DNA from: a virus
Strand: one strand, 5' to 3'
Virus record (IMG/VR): IMGVR_UViG_3300028800_000252
Coordinates: 1 to 30,358 of that record
Length of the DNA: 30,358 nucleotides
The position numbers and the translations under genes were made by a program. Below, one piece after another: positions 22,758 through 30,174 of this stretch. Each line of letters opens with the position of its first letter. The stretch's first letter is position 1. The notes under the pieces are model-generated. The model searched no databases. It was not told the DNA's origin and saw only the letters and a list, made by a program, of their open reading frames with translations.

Positions 22758-23121
22758 ACGACCCGACAGCATCCCCGCCCAGTGTCTTTACAGCCCCCAC
22801 CACCGGCAAATTGCGCATGGCGGTGATGGGACCAATTCGTCGAACGACTCGAATCCCTGCCTACCCCCCCACGTATCGCGTGCCGGCCGAGCGTGCGTGC
22901 AAGGCCGGAGCCGACCCCGGTCATCGGTGCGTGGTCCCGGTCGCGGGTGTGTGCGCGCACACGAAGCCGCACACGGAGGGTCGAGCGGCCTGTATTTACG
23001 GGGGTTTGTTCCTGTCGCTCGGACAGGAACGGTGCGCGAGCGTCGGTCGCGCGGACGCGAGACACGGCCGGACACACAGTCAGGCGCACGCGCGAAGGCG
23101 CGCTCGTGCGCGCCCCAAGCG
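22758..23121. promoter_or_regulatory. 364-bp non-coding region with palindromes upstream of tRNA-Gln and the virion block
   Basis: No credible gene. It holds a 14-bp perfect palindrome GTGTGCGCGCACAC (22949-22962) and, next to it, ccgcacacgg (22967-22976). A rare AT-rich patch follows (tgtatttacgggggtttgtt, 22991-23010). A 9-bp stem lies at 23008-23030. Another AT-richer spot is ctgtctttacag-like near 22785-22797. This is the likely place for a late-operon promoter and operator; hexamers are not clear enough to call. Confidence 0.55.
23008..23030. terminator. 9-bp perfect hairpin (gttcctgtc / gacaggaac)
   Basis: Perfect stem with a 5-nt loop gctcg, 92 bp after the resolvase stop in the minus direction. 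It is followed on the minus strand by aaacccccgtaaata. It could terminate the early operon (no T-run) or be an operator dyad. Confidence 0.6.
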
Positions 23122-23457
23122 TCACCCGGACGAGTCCGGCGCCCGCGCCGGCCAGCGGTGCTCGGGCCACTCCTGCTCCGCGATCCAACGAAGCTGCCCG
23201 CGCGGCGGCCACCATGCCAGCCATGCCTCCGCTCCAGCGAGCGCAGCAGCACCAGCGAGCTTCGCGCGCTCGGCGGGACCGAAGCGCTCGTACGGCCCTT
23301 GCGCCGTGCTCTTGACCTCGACGAGTCTCGAGCGGCTGCCGTCGCGAAGCGCGACGACGTCGGCGACGCCGAGGCTGGCGGGGGCGCGGAAGGCGAGCCA
23401 GTCGCGGTCGCCGAGGTAGGCGACGACGGCGCGCTCGCGGTCGTGACCGCGGCTCAT
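23122..23457 (-). CDS. Hjc-type Holliday junction resolvase, 111 aa
   Basis: The ATG at 23455-23457 has AAGGATT upstream; the longer frame before it has no ribosome site. The pattern is that of archaeal-type Hjc and related PD-(D/E)xK resolvases. It reads RGHDRERAVVAYL with Glu8, FRAPASLGVADVVAL with Asp33, then LVEVKSTAQGPYERF with Glu47-V-K49. The next helix is AERAKLAGAAALAGAEAWLAWW. Length is normal. It should cut four-way junctions formed during phage replication or recombination, freeing branches before packaging. It is the last gene of the early block. Confidence 0.88.
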   Translation of the reverse strand: MSRGHDRERAVVAYLGDRDWLAFRAPASLGVADVVALRDGSRSRLVEVKSTAQGPYERFGPAERAKLAGAAALAGAEAWLAWWPPRGQLRWIAEQEWPEHRWPARAPDSSG

Positions 23458-23579
23458 GCGGCGAATCCTTCGGAGGAGGGGCCTACGAGACCAACAGCAC
23501 CCGGACGCAGAACGACGACAAGCGCGCCGGGGGCACGTTGGCACCCAAGGTAGGGACCAACCCGGACAGAACGCGTCGC

Positions 23580-24476
23580 CTACGCAGCCTGTCGCGCCGC
23601 GGCGGCGGCCCGCAGGACAACGAGCGTGTGGAACCGCTCAGGGTCCGGCCGCCACGCGCCGGCGTCGTCGCGCGCGAGCGCATCGGCGAGTCTCGAGCGG
23701 ATCGAGGCGAGCACGCGCTCGACGTCGCCTCGAAACGCTGCGTCGTCGGCGAGGCGGTTGACCGTGATCGCGAGGTCGCGATCACCGTCGTCGGCGAGGA
23801 GCTGCTGCTCCGCCATCTCGCGCGCGAGGCGCTCGGCGGCTTCCGCGGCGGCGGTGTGGGCGAGGTAGCGCTCGTGCGCGGCCGCGAAGGCCGCACGCTC
23901 GATCGGGTCGTCGGGCGTCTCCTCGGCGATCGTCGCGATGACGTCGGCGCGCGTGCCGGCGTGCTCGTCGACCGCATGGCGCCTCGCGAGCTCGACGTCG
24001 CACAGCCCCCACAGCTGAGCGCGCCGCGCCGCGGCGGATGGTCTCGTCAGCCCGGCCTCGGCGGCGGCGAGCAGCAGGAGCGTGGCGCGGTGGCCGAGGC
24101 TGCCTCTGTCGAGCTCGGCGAGGAACGCGGCGTGGCGACGGTGCGCGTCGTCGTCGTAGAAGGCGCGCTCGTGCTCGCGCCAAGCGCGATCGAACGCGCG
24201 CGAGCGCGTGCCCTCGATCTCGTCGAGCAGTCGGTCGCGGGCATCGTCGAAGTCACCGGCTGCCGCGTCGAGACGTCGGGCGGCCGAGAGAGCGCTGAGC
24301 TGACGACCAAACGCAGACGCGAGGTCGATGAGCGCGCCGATCGAGTCGAGGCGCTCGCGAGCGCGCTCAGCGCCGAGGCGACGCCCGAGCGACTGCGCGC
24401 CCTGGCGCGTCAGCGGCACTCGACGCTCACGCGCGTGCGCCAGGAGGTCGGCGGTCGGCGTGGCGCTCATCGTCAT
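23580..24476 (-). CDS. Ala/Arg-rich helical protein of unknown function, 298 aa
   Basis: The ATG at 24474-24476 overlaps the previous stop (ATGA). The protein is almost wholly helical and very rich in Ala, Arg, Asp and Glu (REHERAFYDDDAHRRHAAFLAEL, AEAAERLAREMAEQQLLADDGDRD). No catalytic motif or zinc site is seen. The N-terminal 25 residues (ADLLAHARERRVPLTRQGAQSLGRRL) could be a small DNA-binding or helicase-interaction element. It lies between replication genes and the resolvase, so a DNA-metabolism accessory is possible. One arm of a 34-bp inverted repeat lies in it. A 122-bp gap to the resolvase shows no gene. Confidence 0.75.
   Translation of the reverse strand: MTMSATPTADLLAHARERRVPLTRQGAQSLGRRLGAERARERLDSIGALIDLASAFGRQLSALSAARRLDAAAGDFDDARDRLLDEIEGTRSRAFDRAWREHERAFYDDDAHRRHAAFLAELDRGSLGHRATLLLLAAAEAGLTRPSAAARRAQLWGLCDVELARRHAVDEHAGTRADVIATIAEETPDDPIERAAFAAAHERYLAHTAAAEAAERLAREMAEQQLLADDGDRDLAITVNRLADDAAFRGDVERVLASIRSRLADALARDDAGAWRPDPERFHTLVVLRAAAAARQAA
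24355..24388. repeat. 34-bp perfect inverted repeat, right arm
   Basis: Exact reverse complement of 18452-18485. On the minus strand it codes GRRLGAERAR in the 298-aa protein (near residues 30-40). Confidence 0.95.
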
Positions 24477-24718
24477 GCCCGGCTCCAACGCACGACGGCG
24501 TCATCACCGCAGCCCATCTGCGCGAGTCCCTGGTCGCGCAGCGCCCACAGCGCTTCACGGGCCATCTCGATCGGCTGATCCAGGTGGAAGGCGACGAAGT
24601 CGGCCGTGACGCCAGCGGTCGACGAGGACGCGACGGGGAGCGCATCGAGAACGCGACGGATCTCGCGCGGCAGCTGCAGCAGCTCGCGGTCGAGCAGGGC
24701 CGGATCGACGTCGAGCAT
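24473..24718 (-). CDS. Small winged-helix-like protein, 81 aa
   Basis: The ATG at 24716-24718 and the stop at 24473-24475 both form ATGA overlaps. LDRELLQLPREIRRVLDALP, then AGVTADFVAFHLDQPIEMAREALWALRDQGLAQM, reads as a winged-helix core (helix, helix, recognition helix, wing). Such modules in phage replication clusters usually bind DNA. No regulatory target can be assigned. Confidence 0.78.
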   Translation of the reverse strand: MLDVDPALLDRELLQLPREIRRVLDALPVASSSTAGVTADFVAFHLDQPIEMAREALWALRDQGLAQMGCGDDAVVRWSRA

Positions 24719-25245
24719 CAGGCAGCCTCCATCGGATAGTCGCGTTCCAACCTGGTCAGGACCGGCGCGTGGCCGGGGAAGTAGCGCTCGTCGAGCAGCC
24801 GAGCCCACTGAACGAGGCGCTGCCAGATCCCGGCCGCGGCCAGCTCTGCGCGCGTGATCGGGTCGACCTTCGTCTCGTGACGGTCGTGACAGGGCGCGCA
24901 CACCGGGACGCCGAGGTCCAGATCCCACATGTGCCGCGCAAGCACGACCATCCGGCGCATCCACTCCTTCCGGATCGCGTGGTGCCCGTACGGGCCGGCT
25001 TGACCGCCGCACTTCACGCATCGACGCGATCGACACACCAGCTCGTGCCAGTCGCGGGCGATCTCCTGCTCGGTCGCCGGTCGCCGCCGCGGCCGGTGGC
25101 GCATCGGCTTCGGCGGATCGGCCGCTCGGCGCGGTGAGGCGGCCGCGAGCGGCTTGCGACGCTCGAGCAGTCTGCGCTCGGCCTGGAACGTCGAGCCGCG
25201 GTCCAGCGACTTCGCTCCGGCGCCGAGCGGCGCGGCGCGTCTCAC
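24718..25245 (-). CDS. HNH endonuclease, 175 aa
   Basis: The GTG at 25243-25245 overlaps the helicase stop (GTGA). The first 60 residues are basic and disordered. Cys76-x2-Cys79 and Cys116-x2-Cys119 frame the HNH core, with GHHAIRKEW (His88/89) and CHDRHE (His120/123). This is the zinc-stabilised beta-beta-alpha-metal nuclease layout common in phages. It may be a packaging-assisting or recombination nuclease or a free-standing homing enzyme. Because it is fully coupled to neighbours on both sides and no gene is interrupted, a resident role is more likely than recent invasion. Confidence 0.85.
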   Translation of the reverse strand: MRRAAPLGAGAKSLDRGSTFQAERRLLERRKPLAAASPRRAADPPKPMRHRPRRRPATEQEIARDWHELVCRSRRCVKCGGQAGPYGHHAIRKEWMRRMVVLARHMWDLDLGVPVCAPCHDRHETKVDPITRAELAAAGIWQRLVQWARLLDERYFPGHAPVLTRLERDYPMEAA

Positions 25246-26555
25246 GGACGCTCCAGTCGCGGCTCGAAGCGCATGGTGCGGCTGTTGAGCGTGACCTTCA
25301 CGCCGGTGTCGCGCTCGCCGTTGCGGGCCTTCGCGAGCACGATCACGCCGTCGGGCGTCTGACGGAAGCGGCCGGTCTCCTGGCCGCCGATCGTGATCGG
25401 CTCCTGCTCACGGTGGACGAACAGGACGTTGGCGGCGTCGTACTCGAGCCGTCCGCTCTCGCGGATGTCTCGCAGCACGGGCACTGGGTCGATGCCGTCG
25501 CGCTGGCGCTCGCGGTTGAGCATCAGGACGCCGAGGAGGTGGCAGTCGGCCTGTCGGGCGGCGGCGTTGATCGTGCTGCTGACCTCGTCGATCGCGTCAA
25601 CGCCGTGCCGGCCGGGCTGCTTGCGGACGAGGTTGACCGAGTCGATCGCGGCCAGGTCCCACCGGTTGCGACGGACGTGGCGGCTGAGCTCGGCCGCGGT
25701 CCAGCCGGAGCAGTCGGTCATGCCGAACGGCAGCTTCGAGACGGCCGACGCGACCGCGTCGAGCTGCTGCTTGCCCAGCTGCCGCGCAAGCAGGAGGTGG
25801 AACGGCACGCCGGAGAGCGCGGCGACCTGACGCAGCGCGCGATCGCGGCGGCTCATCTCGTTGTGGTAGAGGTGGCAGCGCGCGCCGGCCGCGGCGGCGT
25901 GCTCGAGGATCCCGTCGACGAGGATGCTCTTGCCGTGGCTGGTCCAGCCGCCGATCCAGGTGACGTCGCCGGGGCGCAGGCCGCCGGCGAGCGCGGTGTT
26001 CAGGACCGGGAACGGGAGCGCGAGCGCGTCGTCCTCGCCGGACGGCCCGAACCAGTCGAATATCTCGTGGCCGATCTCCTCCGCGGTGCGCGTGCGTCGC
26101 TCAGCGTCAGCGTCGCCGGCGGCGAGCGCGGCCTCGACCGCCTCGAATCCGTCTTCGTCGCGAGCGTCGACCGCGGCGAGCCCGTGCTGGAGCGTGACGA
26201 GGCGGTGACGCCAGCGGGCGAGACGCACGACGACGCGGCCGTACTCCGCTGCGTTGCCGGCCGCCGGGGCGGCGCCGGACAGCACGTCGACCATGACCTC
26301 CCCACCCACGGCTTCGAGCTGCTGCTGCTCGCGGAGGCGCTCGGTGACCGTGAGCGCGTCGATCGCGCGGTCGGCGTCGTGCATCGCGACCATCGCCGCG
26401 TAGATCGTCCCGTGCTGCTCGCGGTAGAAGTGCTCGGGTCTGAGCCGGACGTCGAGCAGCAGCCGCCCGAGCGTCTCCTCGCCGGTGAGCAGCACAGCGC
26501 CGAGGACGGCCTGCTCGGCCTCCAGGTTGTGCGGCGCCAACTGCACGGCGCTCAT
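25242..26555 (-). CDS. dnaB: Replicative DNA helicase, DnaB type, 437 aa
   Basis: The ATG at 26553-26555 overlaps the initiator stop (ATGA). The N-terminal domain starts APHNLEAEQAVLGAVLL (7-23), as in bacterial DnaB. The RecA-like domain has Walker A GGWTSHGKS (202-210), catalytic NEM (Glu233) and Walker B WDLAAIDSV (Asp305). The DnaB signature LRDIRESGRLEYDAANVLFVHR spans 361-382, and KARNGERDTGVKVTLNSRTMRFE is near the end. The hexamer unwinds DNA 5'-3' at the fork. It is slightly short of cellular DnaB, as phage versions often are. No primase domain is present. Confidence 0.93.
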   Translation of the reverse strand: MSAVQLAPHNLEAEQAVLGAVLLTGEETLGRLLLDVRLRPEHFYREQHGTIYAAMVAMHDADRAIDALTVTERLREQQQLEAVGGEVMVDVLSGAAPAAGNAAEYGRVVVRLARWRHRLVTLQHGLAAVDARDEDGFEAVEAALAAGDADAERRTRTAEEIGHEIFDWFGPSGEDDALALPFPVLNTALAGGLRPGDVTWIGGWTSHGKSILVDGILEHAAAAGARCHLYHNEMSRRDRALRQVAALSGVPFHLLLARQLGKQQLDAVASAVSKLPFGMTDCSGWTAAELSRHVRRNRWDLAAIDSVNLVRKQPGRHGVDAIDEVSSTINAAARQADCHLLGVLMLNRERQRDGIDPVPVLRDIRESGRLEYDAANVLFVHREQEPITIGGQETGRFRQTPDGVIVLAKARNGERDTGVKVTLNSRTMRFEPRLERP

Positions 26556-27391
26556 GCGGCCGCCCCGGTCATGGCGTCGACGAGGTCGCCAGCAGACGTT
26601 GCCGAGCGCGCCGCAGCGAACGGCGCGACGCCCTGCCGCTGCATCTTGCCCACGATGCGATCGACGCCACGGCGAAGGGCAGAAGGCGAGAGCACGACAG
26701 AGCGCTCGAAGTCGTCGGCCTGCGTCCAGCCGATCATCGCTCTGACCTCCGCCGGCTCGTAGCCGTCGCGGTCGAGCAGCAGCCGGATCGGGTCGAGCCA
26801 CGCTCTCGATCTCGGCGAGACGCGGGCCCTCGGGTTGTTCGCCTGCATCGCTCTGGCGAGCTGCTCGGCGAGCACGACGATGACGGAGTCGCGGAGGCGC
26901 TTCTCGAGCAGCTCGTCGCGATCTTCGTCGGGAACCGTCGACGGAGAAGACTGCGAAGCAGGCTTCTCCTTCTCTCGTGCTGTTCTCTCCCCTTTAAAGG
27001 TTCTGGGTCGGCGGGATCTGCCCCGACCCATCGGTGCAGATTGCCCCGACCCATCGGTGCAATTTGCACCGACCCCTTCGAGGGCTTCGACGCGCTCGTA
27101 GACGACCCGGTAGCGCGACTCGCGCCCCTGCGCCGTCGCGACCACCTCGGCCTCGACCAGCCCAAGCGTTCGGAGCTGGCTCAGCGCCCGCTTGATCGTG
27201 TCCTCGTGCCAGAACGGGAACTCGGCCTTCCACGCCTTCCGTGGCCGCTGGACCCAGCCGTCCGCGCAGCTCGCTTCGAGCGACCGGAAGTGGATCTGCT
27301 GCAGCACGATCGCCTCGTTGAGGCCAATCACCAGGGCGAGCGACGGCAGGACGATGAGCGGCGGCTCGCGCAGGAGCAGGCTGGCGCTCAT
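26552..27391 (-). CDS. Phage replication initiator / helicase loader (DnaD- or O-like), 279 aa
   Basis: The ATG at 27389-27391 overlaps the previous TGA (ATGA). Residues ~20-95 hold a winged-helix module: LNEAIVLQQIHFRS, then WVQRPRKAWKAEFPFWHEDTIKRALSQLRTLGLVEAE. This pattern is well known from phage replisome organisers. The middle (about 100-155) is polar and low in structure, and its DNA carries the iteron-like repeats. The C-terminal ~100 residues are helical (LRDSVIVVLAEQLARAMQANN, then PAEVRAMIGW) and may contact the DnaB helicase encoded next. Initiator, internal origin and helicase together mirror lambda O/ori/P logic. Confidence 0.85.
   Translation of the reverse strand: MSASLLLREPPLIVLPSLALVIGLNEAIVLQQIHFRSLEASCADGWVQRPRKAWKAEFPFWHEDTIKRALSQLRTLGLVEAEVVATAQGRESRYRVVYERVEALEGVGANCTDGSGQSAPMGRGRSRRPRTFKGERTAREKEKPASQSSPSTVPDEDRDELLEKRLRDSVIVVLAEQLARAMQANNPRARVSPRSRAWLDPIRLLLDRDGYEPAEVRAMIGWTQADDFERSVVLSPSALRRGVDRIVGKMQRQGVAPFAAARSATSAGDLVDAMTGAAA
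26991..27076. other. Candidate replication origin: 23-bp iterons plus AT-rich palindrome inside the initiator gene
   Basis: Two identical 20-mers (tgccccgacccatcggtgca) begin at 27019 and 27042. A degenerate third copy (tgcaccgacccc) starts in phase at 27065, so the period is 23 bp. An inverted piece tgggtcgg (27004-27011) faces ccgaccca. cggtgca-att-tgcaccg (27056-27072) is a dyad. The 10-bp palindrome cctttaaagg (26991-27000) is unusually AT-rich for the window. The 23-bp period is not a multiple of three, so the DNA, not the peptide, is what repeats. Confidence 0.75.
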
Positions 27392-27840
27392 CGTGCCCCC
27401 GACTGCTGTCGGGCAGGCAGGGCGCCGGCGAGGTGATGCTCGGCGATCTGGCGTGCGGCCTCGGGGGTCGCGGCAGTGTGCGCTCGCAGCATCGCCGCGA
27501 CCGCCTCGACCGCTCTACCGAACGCGATCTGCCGGCCGCTCCTGCTCGTGCGTCTGGTGGCGTTTGTACGGCTGGTACGACCCCGCGTAGCCCGCTGGGG
27601 CGCATACCCCTTCGGCAGCCGTCTATTCTCCCAGCGCCAGCGCGTGACACGACACGTCCCCGAGCAGCACTCCGCATTCTCTCTCGGCCTCGCCGCCATC
27701 GGACCCCTGCACCACGCGCACGCCTGACGCTCGGCCAGCACGCAACCATCGGCGTGTCTCATCGGCGACGGTGGCTCGACGGTCGCGTACACGACCGCCT
27801 GGCAACCCGCGCACTGGCTCAGCACCCGCGGAACGCTCAC
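27388..27840 (-). CDS. Cys-rich zinc-finger protein, 150 aa
   Basis: The GTG at 27838-27840 overlaps the previous TGA (GTGA), and the stop overlaps the initiator ATG. Two zinc modules are visible: Cys10-x2-Cys13 with Cys33, and Cys41-x2-Cys44 with CCSGTC (58-63). The latter is followed by RVTRWRWENRRLPKG, a finger style common in small phage proteins. A basic Arg/Thr stretch (80-105) and a helical C-terminus follow. It is likely a nucleic-acid-binding early protein. The function is not recognised. Confidence 0.75.
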   Translation of the reverse strand: MSVPRVLSQCAGCQAVVYATVEPPSPMRHADGCVLAERQACAWCRGPMAARPRENAECCSGTCRVTRWRWENRRLPKGYAPQRATRGRTSRTNATRRTSRSGRQIAFGRAVEAVAAMLRAHTAATPEAARQIAEHHLAGALPARQQSGAR

Positions 27841-28028
27841 GACCGCCGACCTCCGCAGAACGGACACGGTCGGCCACGCCAGCGCGCGGTCTCGCACCAC
27901 CGACGCGAGCACGCTGTGCACGACCTTCTCGAAAGCAGCTCCGCAGGCCGCTCGACCGACGGTGCCGTCGGCGCGAGCATCTGCTCGAACGGCGTGCCAG
28001 CGCCGCGCACATGCCGGAGCCCGCTCAA
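27837..28028 (-). CDS. Small zinc-ribbon protein, 63 aa
   Basis: The only start that fits is a TTG at 28026-28028, overlapping the previous TGA as TTGA, in line with the ATGA/GTGA overlaps around it. Cys37-x2-Cys40 (SCTAC) and Cys55-x2-Cys58 (CPFCGG) form a rubredoxin-like zinc ribbon in a basic context. It is a probable nucleic-acid or protein-interaction module with unknown role. The start codon is the least certain part. Confidence 0.65.
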   Translation of the reverse strand: MSGLRHVRGAGTPFEQMLAPTAPSVERPAELLSRRSCTACSRRWCETARWRGRPCPFCGGRRS

Positions 28029-28651
28029 CGGTCCGCCTTCTCGGGCGTAAGCCCGTCGATCCATCGCGTGAGGTGGTAGACCTCGCCCGTCGGGATGAAC
28101 GGCTCCTTCGTCTCCGGGTCGAGGAACAGGCGCAGGTGCCAGATCAGCGCGTTCCGACGTCTCTCCGTGACCGTCAGCCGCGGATCCGTCCCACCCGGCT
28201 CGTTCCACAGCTTGTCGACGTGCTCGCCGAAGATCAGACGCGCCCAGTAGCGGACCTCGCTGGTGGGCAACTCCTCGTAGCTGAGATCGCGGCCAGGTGC
28301 GCGACCTGCCTCAGCCGCACGGTACGCGAGACGGTCGCGAGCGCTCAGGCTCAGGTGCCAGCAGTACTCGTACTCGGCGTTGCGCCACCAGCCGACGCTG
28401 TGGTGCATGCGGTCACGCGACAGCAGCAGGCAAACGATCAGCTCAGGCGTCGTGCGGGCGACGGTGAAGCGCTTCGCTCCGAAGGCTTCGAGCGACGGCG
28501 TGTCGCCGATGAGCCAGCCGGTCCGAGTCCGAGCCTTCGCGCGCATCTGCCGCGCGATCGCGTCGTGCTCCCGTGTGGGATCAGGCAACGCCTGCCGCGA
28601 CGCACTCGGCGCCACGGCAGGGATCGATGCGGGGACGATGCCAGCGACCAT
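28025..28651 (-). CDS. Early-region protein of unknown function, 208 aa
   Basis: The ATG at 28649-28651 lies 9 bp after the DUF2303-type gene. No good Shine-Dalgarno is visible, so a later start is possible. The N-terminal ~40 residues are Ala/Pro/Arg-rich. The rest is compact and rich in Trp, Tyr and His (HHSVGWWRNAEYEYCWHLSLSARDRLAYRAAEAG, VRYWARLIFGEHVDKLWNEPGG, EVYHLTRWIDGL). I recognise no family or catalytic motif. Its place between a DUF2303-type gene and zinc-finger genes fits an early DNA-metabolism or host-takeover protein. Confidence 0.75.
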   Translation of the reverse strand: MVAGIVPASIPAVAPSASRQALPDPTREHDAIARQMRAKARTRTGWLIGDTPSLEAFGAKRFTVARTTPELIVCLLLSRDRMHHSVGWWRNAEYEYCWHLSLSARDRLAYRAAEAGRAPGRDLSYEELPTSEVRYWARLIFGEHVDKLWNEPGGTDPRLTVTERRRNALIWHLRLFLDPETKEPFIPTGEVYHLTRWIDGLTPEKADR

Positions 28652-28660
28652 GGCAGAGCG

Positions 28661-29539
28661 TCAGGAGCGCGGCGCGCCCATGTAGACGTGCTCGAACGCC
28701 GGGATCGTCGCGAGGACCTCGCCGGCGTCATCGACGACGGTCCCGCCGTCGCGGAGCTTCTCGGCGATCGCCGCCATCGCGTCCTCGATCACCGCGTACG
28801 GACGGTCGAGCTTGAACCCGAGCTTGAGTCTGTGGTCGAGGACGCGCCACTTCAGCAGCGCTCTGATCCGGTAGGCCGGCTCGCCGATGAACGGCGGCAA
28901 CGCCAGCTCGAACTCACGCGGGATCGGCAGCTCACCGGCTGTGCCAGCGGACGCCTGCTGGTCCTCGTCGAAGCGGAACTTCACCGCGCCGCCCTGCAGG
29001 TCGATGCCGGAGTGGAAGTTCGCCGACGAGCTGACGTAGAACGTCCGGACCAGCTCGAGCATCTCGGCCGCGGTCGGCTCGATGATCTCGCGCTGGCCCT
29101 GCTCGAGCAGCTGCCCGAACTCCTCCTGCGAGAGCAGTCTCCCGTCGAGGCCGACCCAGCGCTGCCACTCCTCGGTCGGCGTCAGCGCGAGCCGCGCCCG
29201 GAAGTCGCCCCACGCGGGCGTGGTGGGCTCGTGGTCGTTGAGGACCGCGGTTACCGCGAACTGCTCACGGTCGATCCACAGCGTCGTGCCGTCCGTGCGG
29301 TGGCGCTGCACGTAGCCGGCGAAGCTCGCGAGGTCGCGCAGCGTGACGCTTCCGGTCGCGCGCGCCGGCTGCGACAGGTATCTGTCGAAGTCGAGGATCT
29401 CGGCACGGGCGCCGGCGGGCACGATCGCGACCGTCTTCGTCAGGTCGGGCGTGACCTCGACGGACTGCACGCCGACCGACGCCTGCGCGGTCGCGATCAC
29501 CGCCTCCAGGCCGCGGGGTTCGTTGCTCTCGGTGCTCAT
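28661..29539 (-). CDS. DUF2303 (YfdQ-like) phage protein, 292 aa
   Basis: The ATG at 29537-29539 has GAAGGAG upstream. The family pattern is clear: LRDLASFAGYVQRHRTDGTTLWID, then a conserved AVLNDHE, then WGDFRARLALTPTEEWQRW, SQEEFGQLLEQ and IIEPTAAEMLELVRTF. Basic IRALLKWRVLDHRLKLGFKLDRP lies near the end. DUF2303 proteins are widespread in phages and prophages, usually near recombination or replication genes, and have no established biochemical role that I can name. It is the second gene of the early operon here. Confidence 0.85.
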   Translation of the reverse strand: MSTESNEPRGLEAVIATAQASVGVQSVEVTPDLTKTVAIVPAGARAEILDFDRYLSQPARATGSVTLRDLASFAGYVQRHRTDGTTLWIDREQFAVTAVLNDHEPTTPAWGDFRARLALTPTEEWQRWVGLDGRLLSQEEFGQLLEQGQREIIEPTAAEMLELVRTFYVSSSANFHSGIDLQGGAVKFRFDEDQQASAGTAGELPIPREFELALPPFIGEPAYRIRALLKWRVLDHRLKLGFKLDRPYAVIEDAMAAIAEKLRDGGTVVDDAGEVLATIPAFEHVYMGAPRS

Positions 29540-29584
29540 CAGGCTCCTTCTCGATTCGATGGGTTGGGGTCGGGGGTGGCGCGG

Positions 29585-29947
29585 CTACTCGCCGGCGGCG
29601 CGCGCCGGCGCGGGCACCTCGCGCAGCGAGGACATCTCCATCTGCCGCGGGTCGCGGCGGTGCAGGCCGCCGCGCTGGTCGGCGAACCACAGCGACGGCT
29701 TCGCCTTCGGCGTCGGCAGCTTCGCTCTGACGCTGTCAGCGATCTCGAGCGTGCCGGTCTCCGTCGGCTTCACCGCGAGCGTGAGGGTCAGCGTGCCGCC
29801 CTTGCCGAGCTCGGCGCATGCGGCGACGAGCTTCGACATCTCGTCCGTCAGCTCACGCAGCAGCTCGCCGCGGCCCTGCTCAGCCAGGAACGTCGTGAAC
29901 GGCGGGACCGGCGGCGCCTCAGCAGCCGTGGTGGGATCAGACGCCAC
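29585..29947 (-). CDS. Conserved early phage protein, 120 aa
   Basis: The GTG at 29945-29947 has a strong AAGGAGG 6-7 nt upstream; the longer frame has no ribosome site. TFLAEQGRGELLRELTDEMSKLVAACAELGKGGTLTLTLAVKP, then PSLWFADQRGGLHRRDPRQMEMSSLREV near the end, follows a pattern I associate with small proteins encoded next to DUF2303 genes in many actinobacterial phages. The KGG.LTL.L.VKP piece suggests a beta-hairpin. Function is unknown. It is the first gene of the early operon. Confidence 0.8.
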   Translation of the reverse strand: MASDPTTAAEAPPVPPFTTFLAEQGRGELLRELTDEMSKLVAACAELGKGGTLTLTLAVKPTETGTLEIADSVRAKLPTPKAKPSLWFADQRGGLHRRDPRQMEMSSLREVPAPARAAGE

Positions 29948-30009
29948 AGGCGCCTCCTTCGGTTGGGGGATGTGACGCGCCCAGGGCGCGCGGAGTCGGC
30001 CCGACCGCG

Positions 30010-30053
30010 CGTGTGCGGTCAGGCGGCGGAGCCGTGTGCGGGATCGTGTGCGG
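30010..30053. repeat. Three direct repeats of cgtgtgcgg
   Basis: Copies at 30010-30018, 30033-30041 and 30045-30053, spaced 23 and 12 bp. The inverted form ccgcacacg occurs at 22967-22975. Candidate binding sites for a phage or host regulator. Confidence 0.6.
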
Positions 30054-30156
30054 TTTCTCCGCGCGACCAACGCCTACGAGATCGTCGGCGTCACCGCCCG
30101 GAGAGCCACAAACCCCCGGTACCGTCGAGAAATCGCGATGCTTCCTGATTCCTCGT

Positions 30157-30174
30157 GAGTCCCCGTGAGGACTC
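30157..30174 (-). terminator. Short hairpin after the tRNA pair
   Basis: gagtcc (30157-30162) pairs with ggactc (30169-30174) around a 6-nt loop, 12 bp downstream of tRNA-Pro on the minus strand. Stem of 6 bp, no T-run; possibly a processing or weak termination signal. Confidence 0.4.

Noticed and set aside
22790-22880. Possible tRNA or attachment-site remnant around gactcgaatccctgcc
   Set aside because: The gattcgag piece resembles a T-loop, but the flanking bases do not pair and no acceptor or anticodon arm fits.
24718-25245. HNH gene as a homing-endonuclease insertion
   Set aside because: It overlaps both neighbours by 4 nt like all other genes in the block and interrupts nothing.
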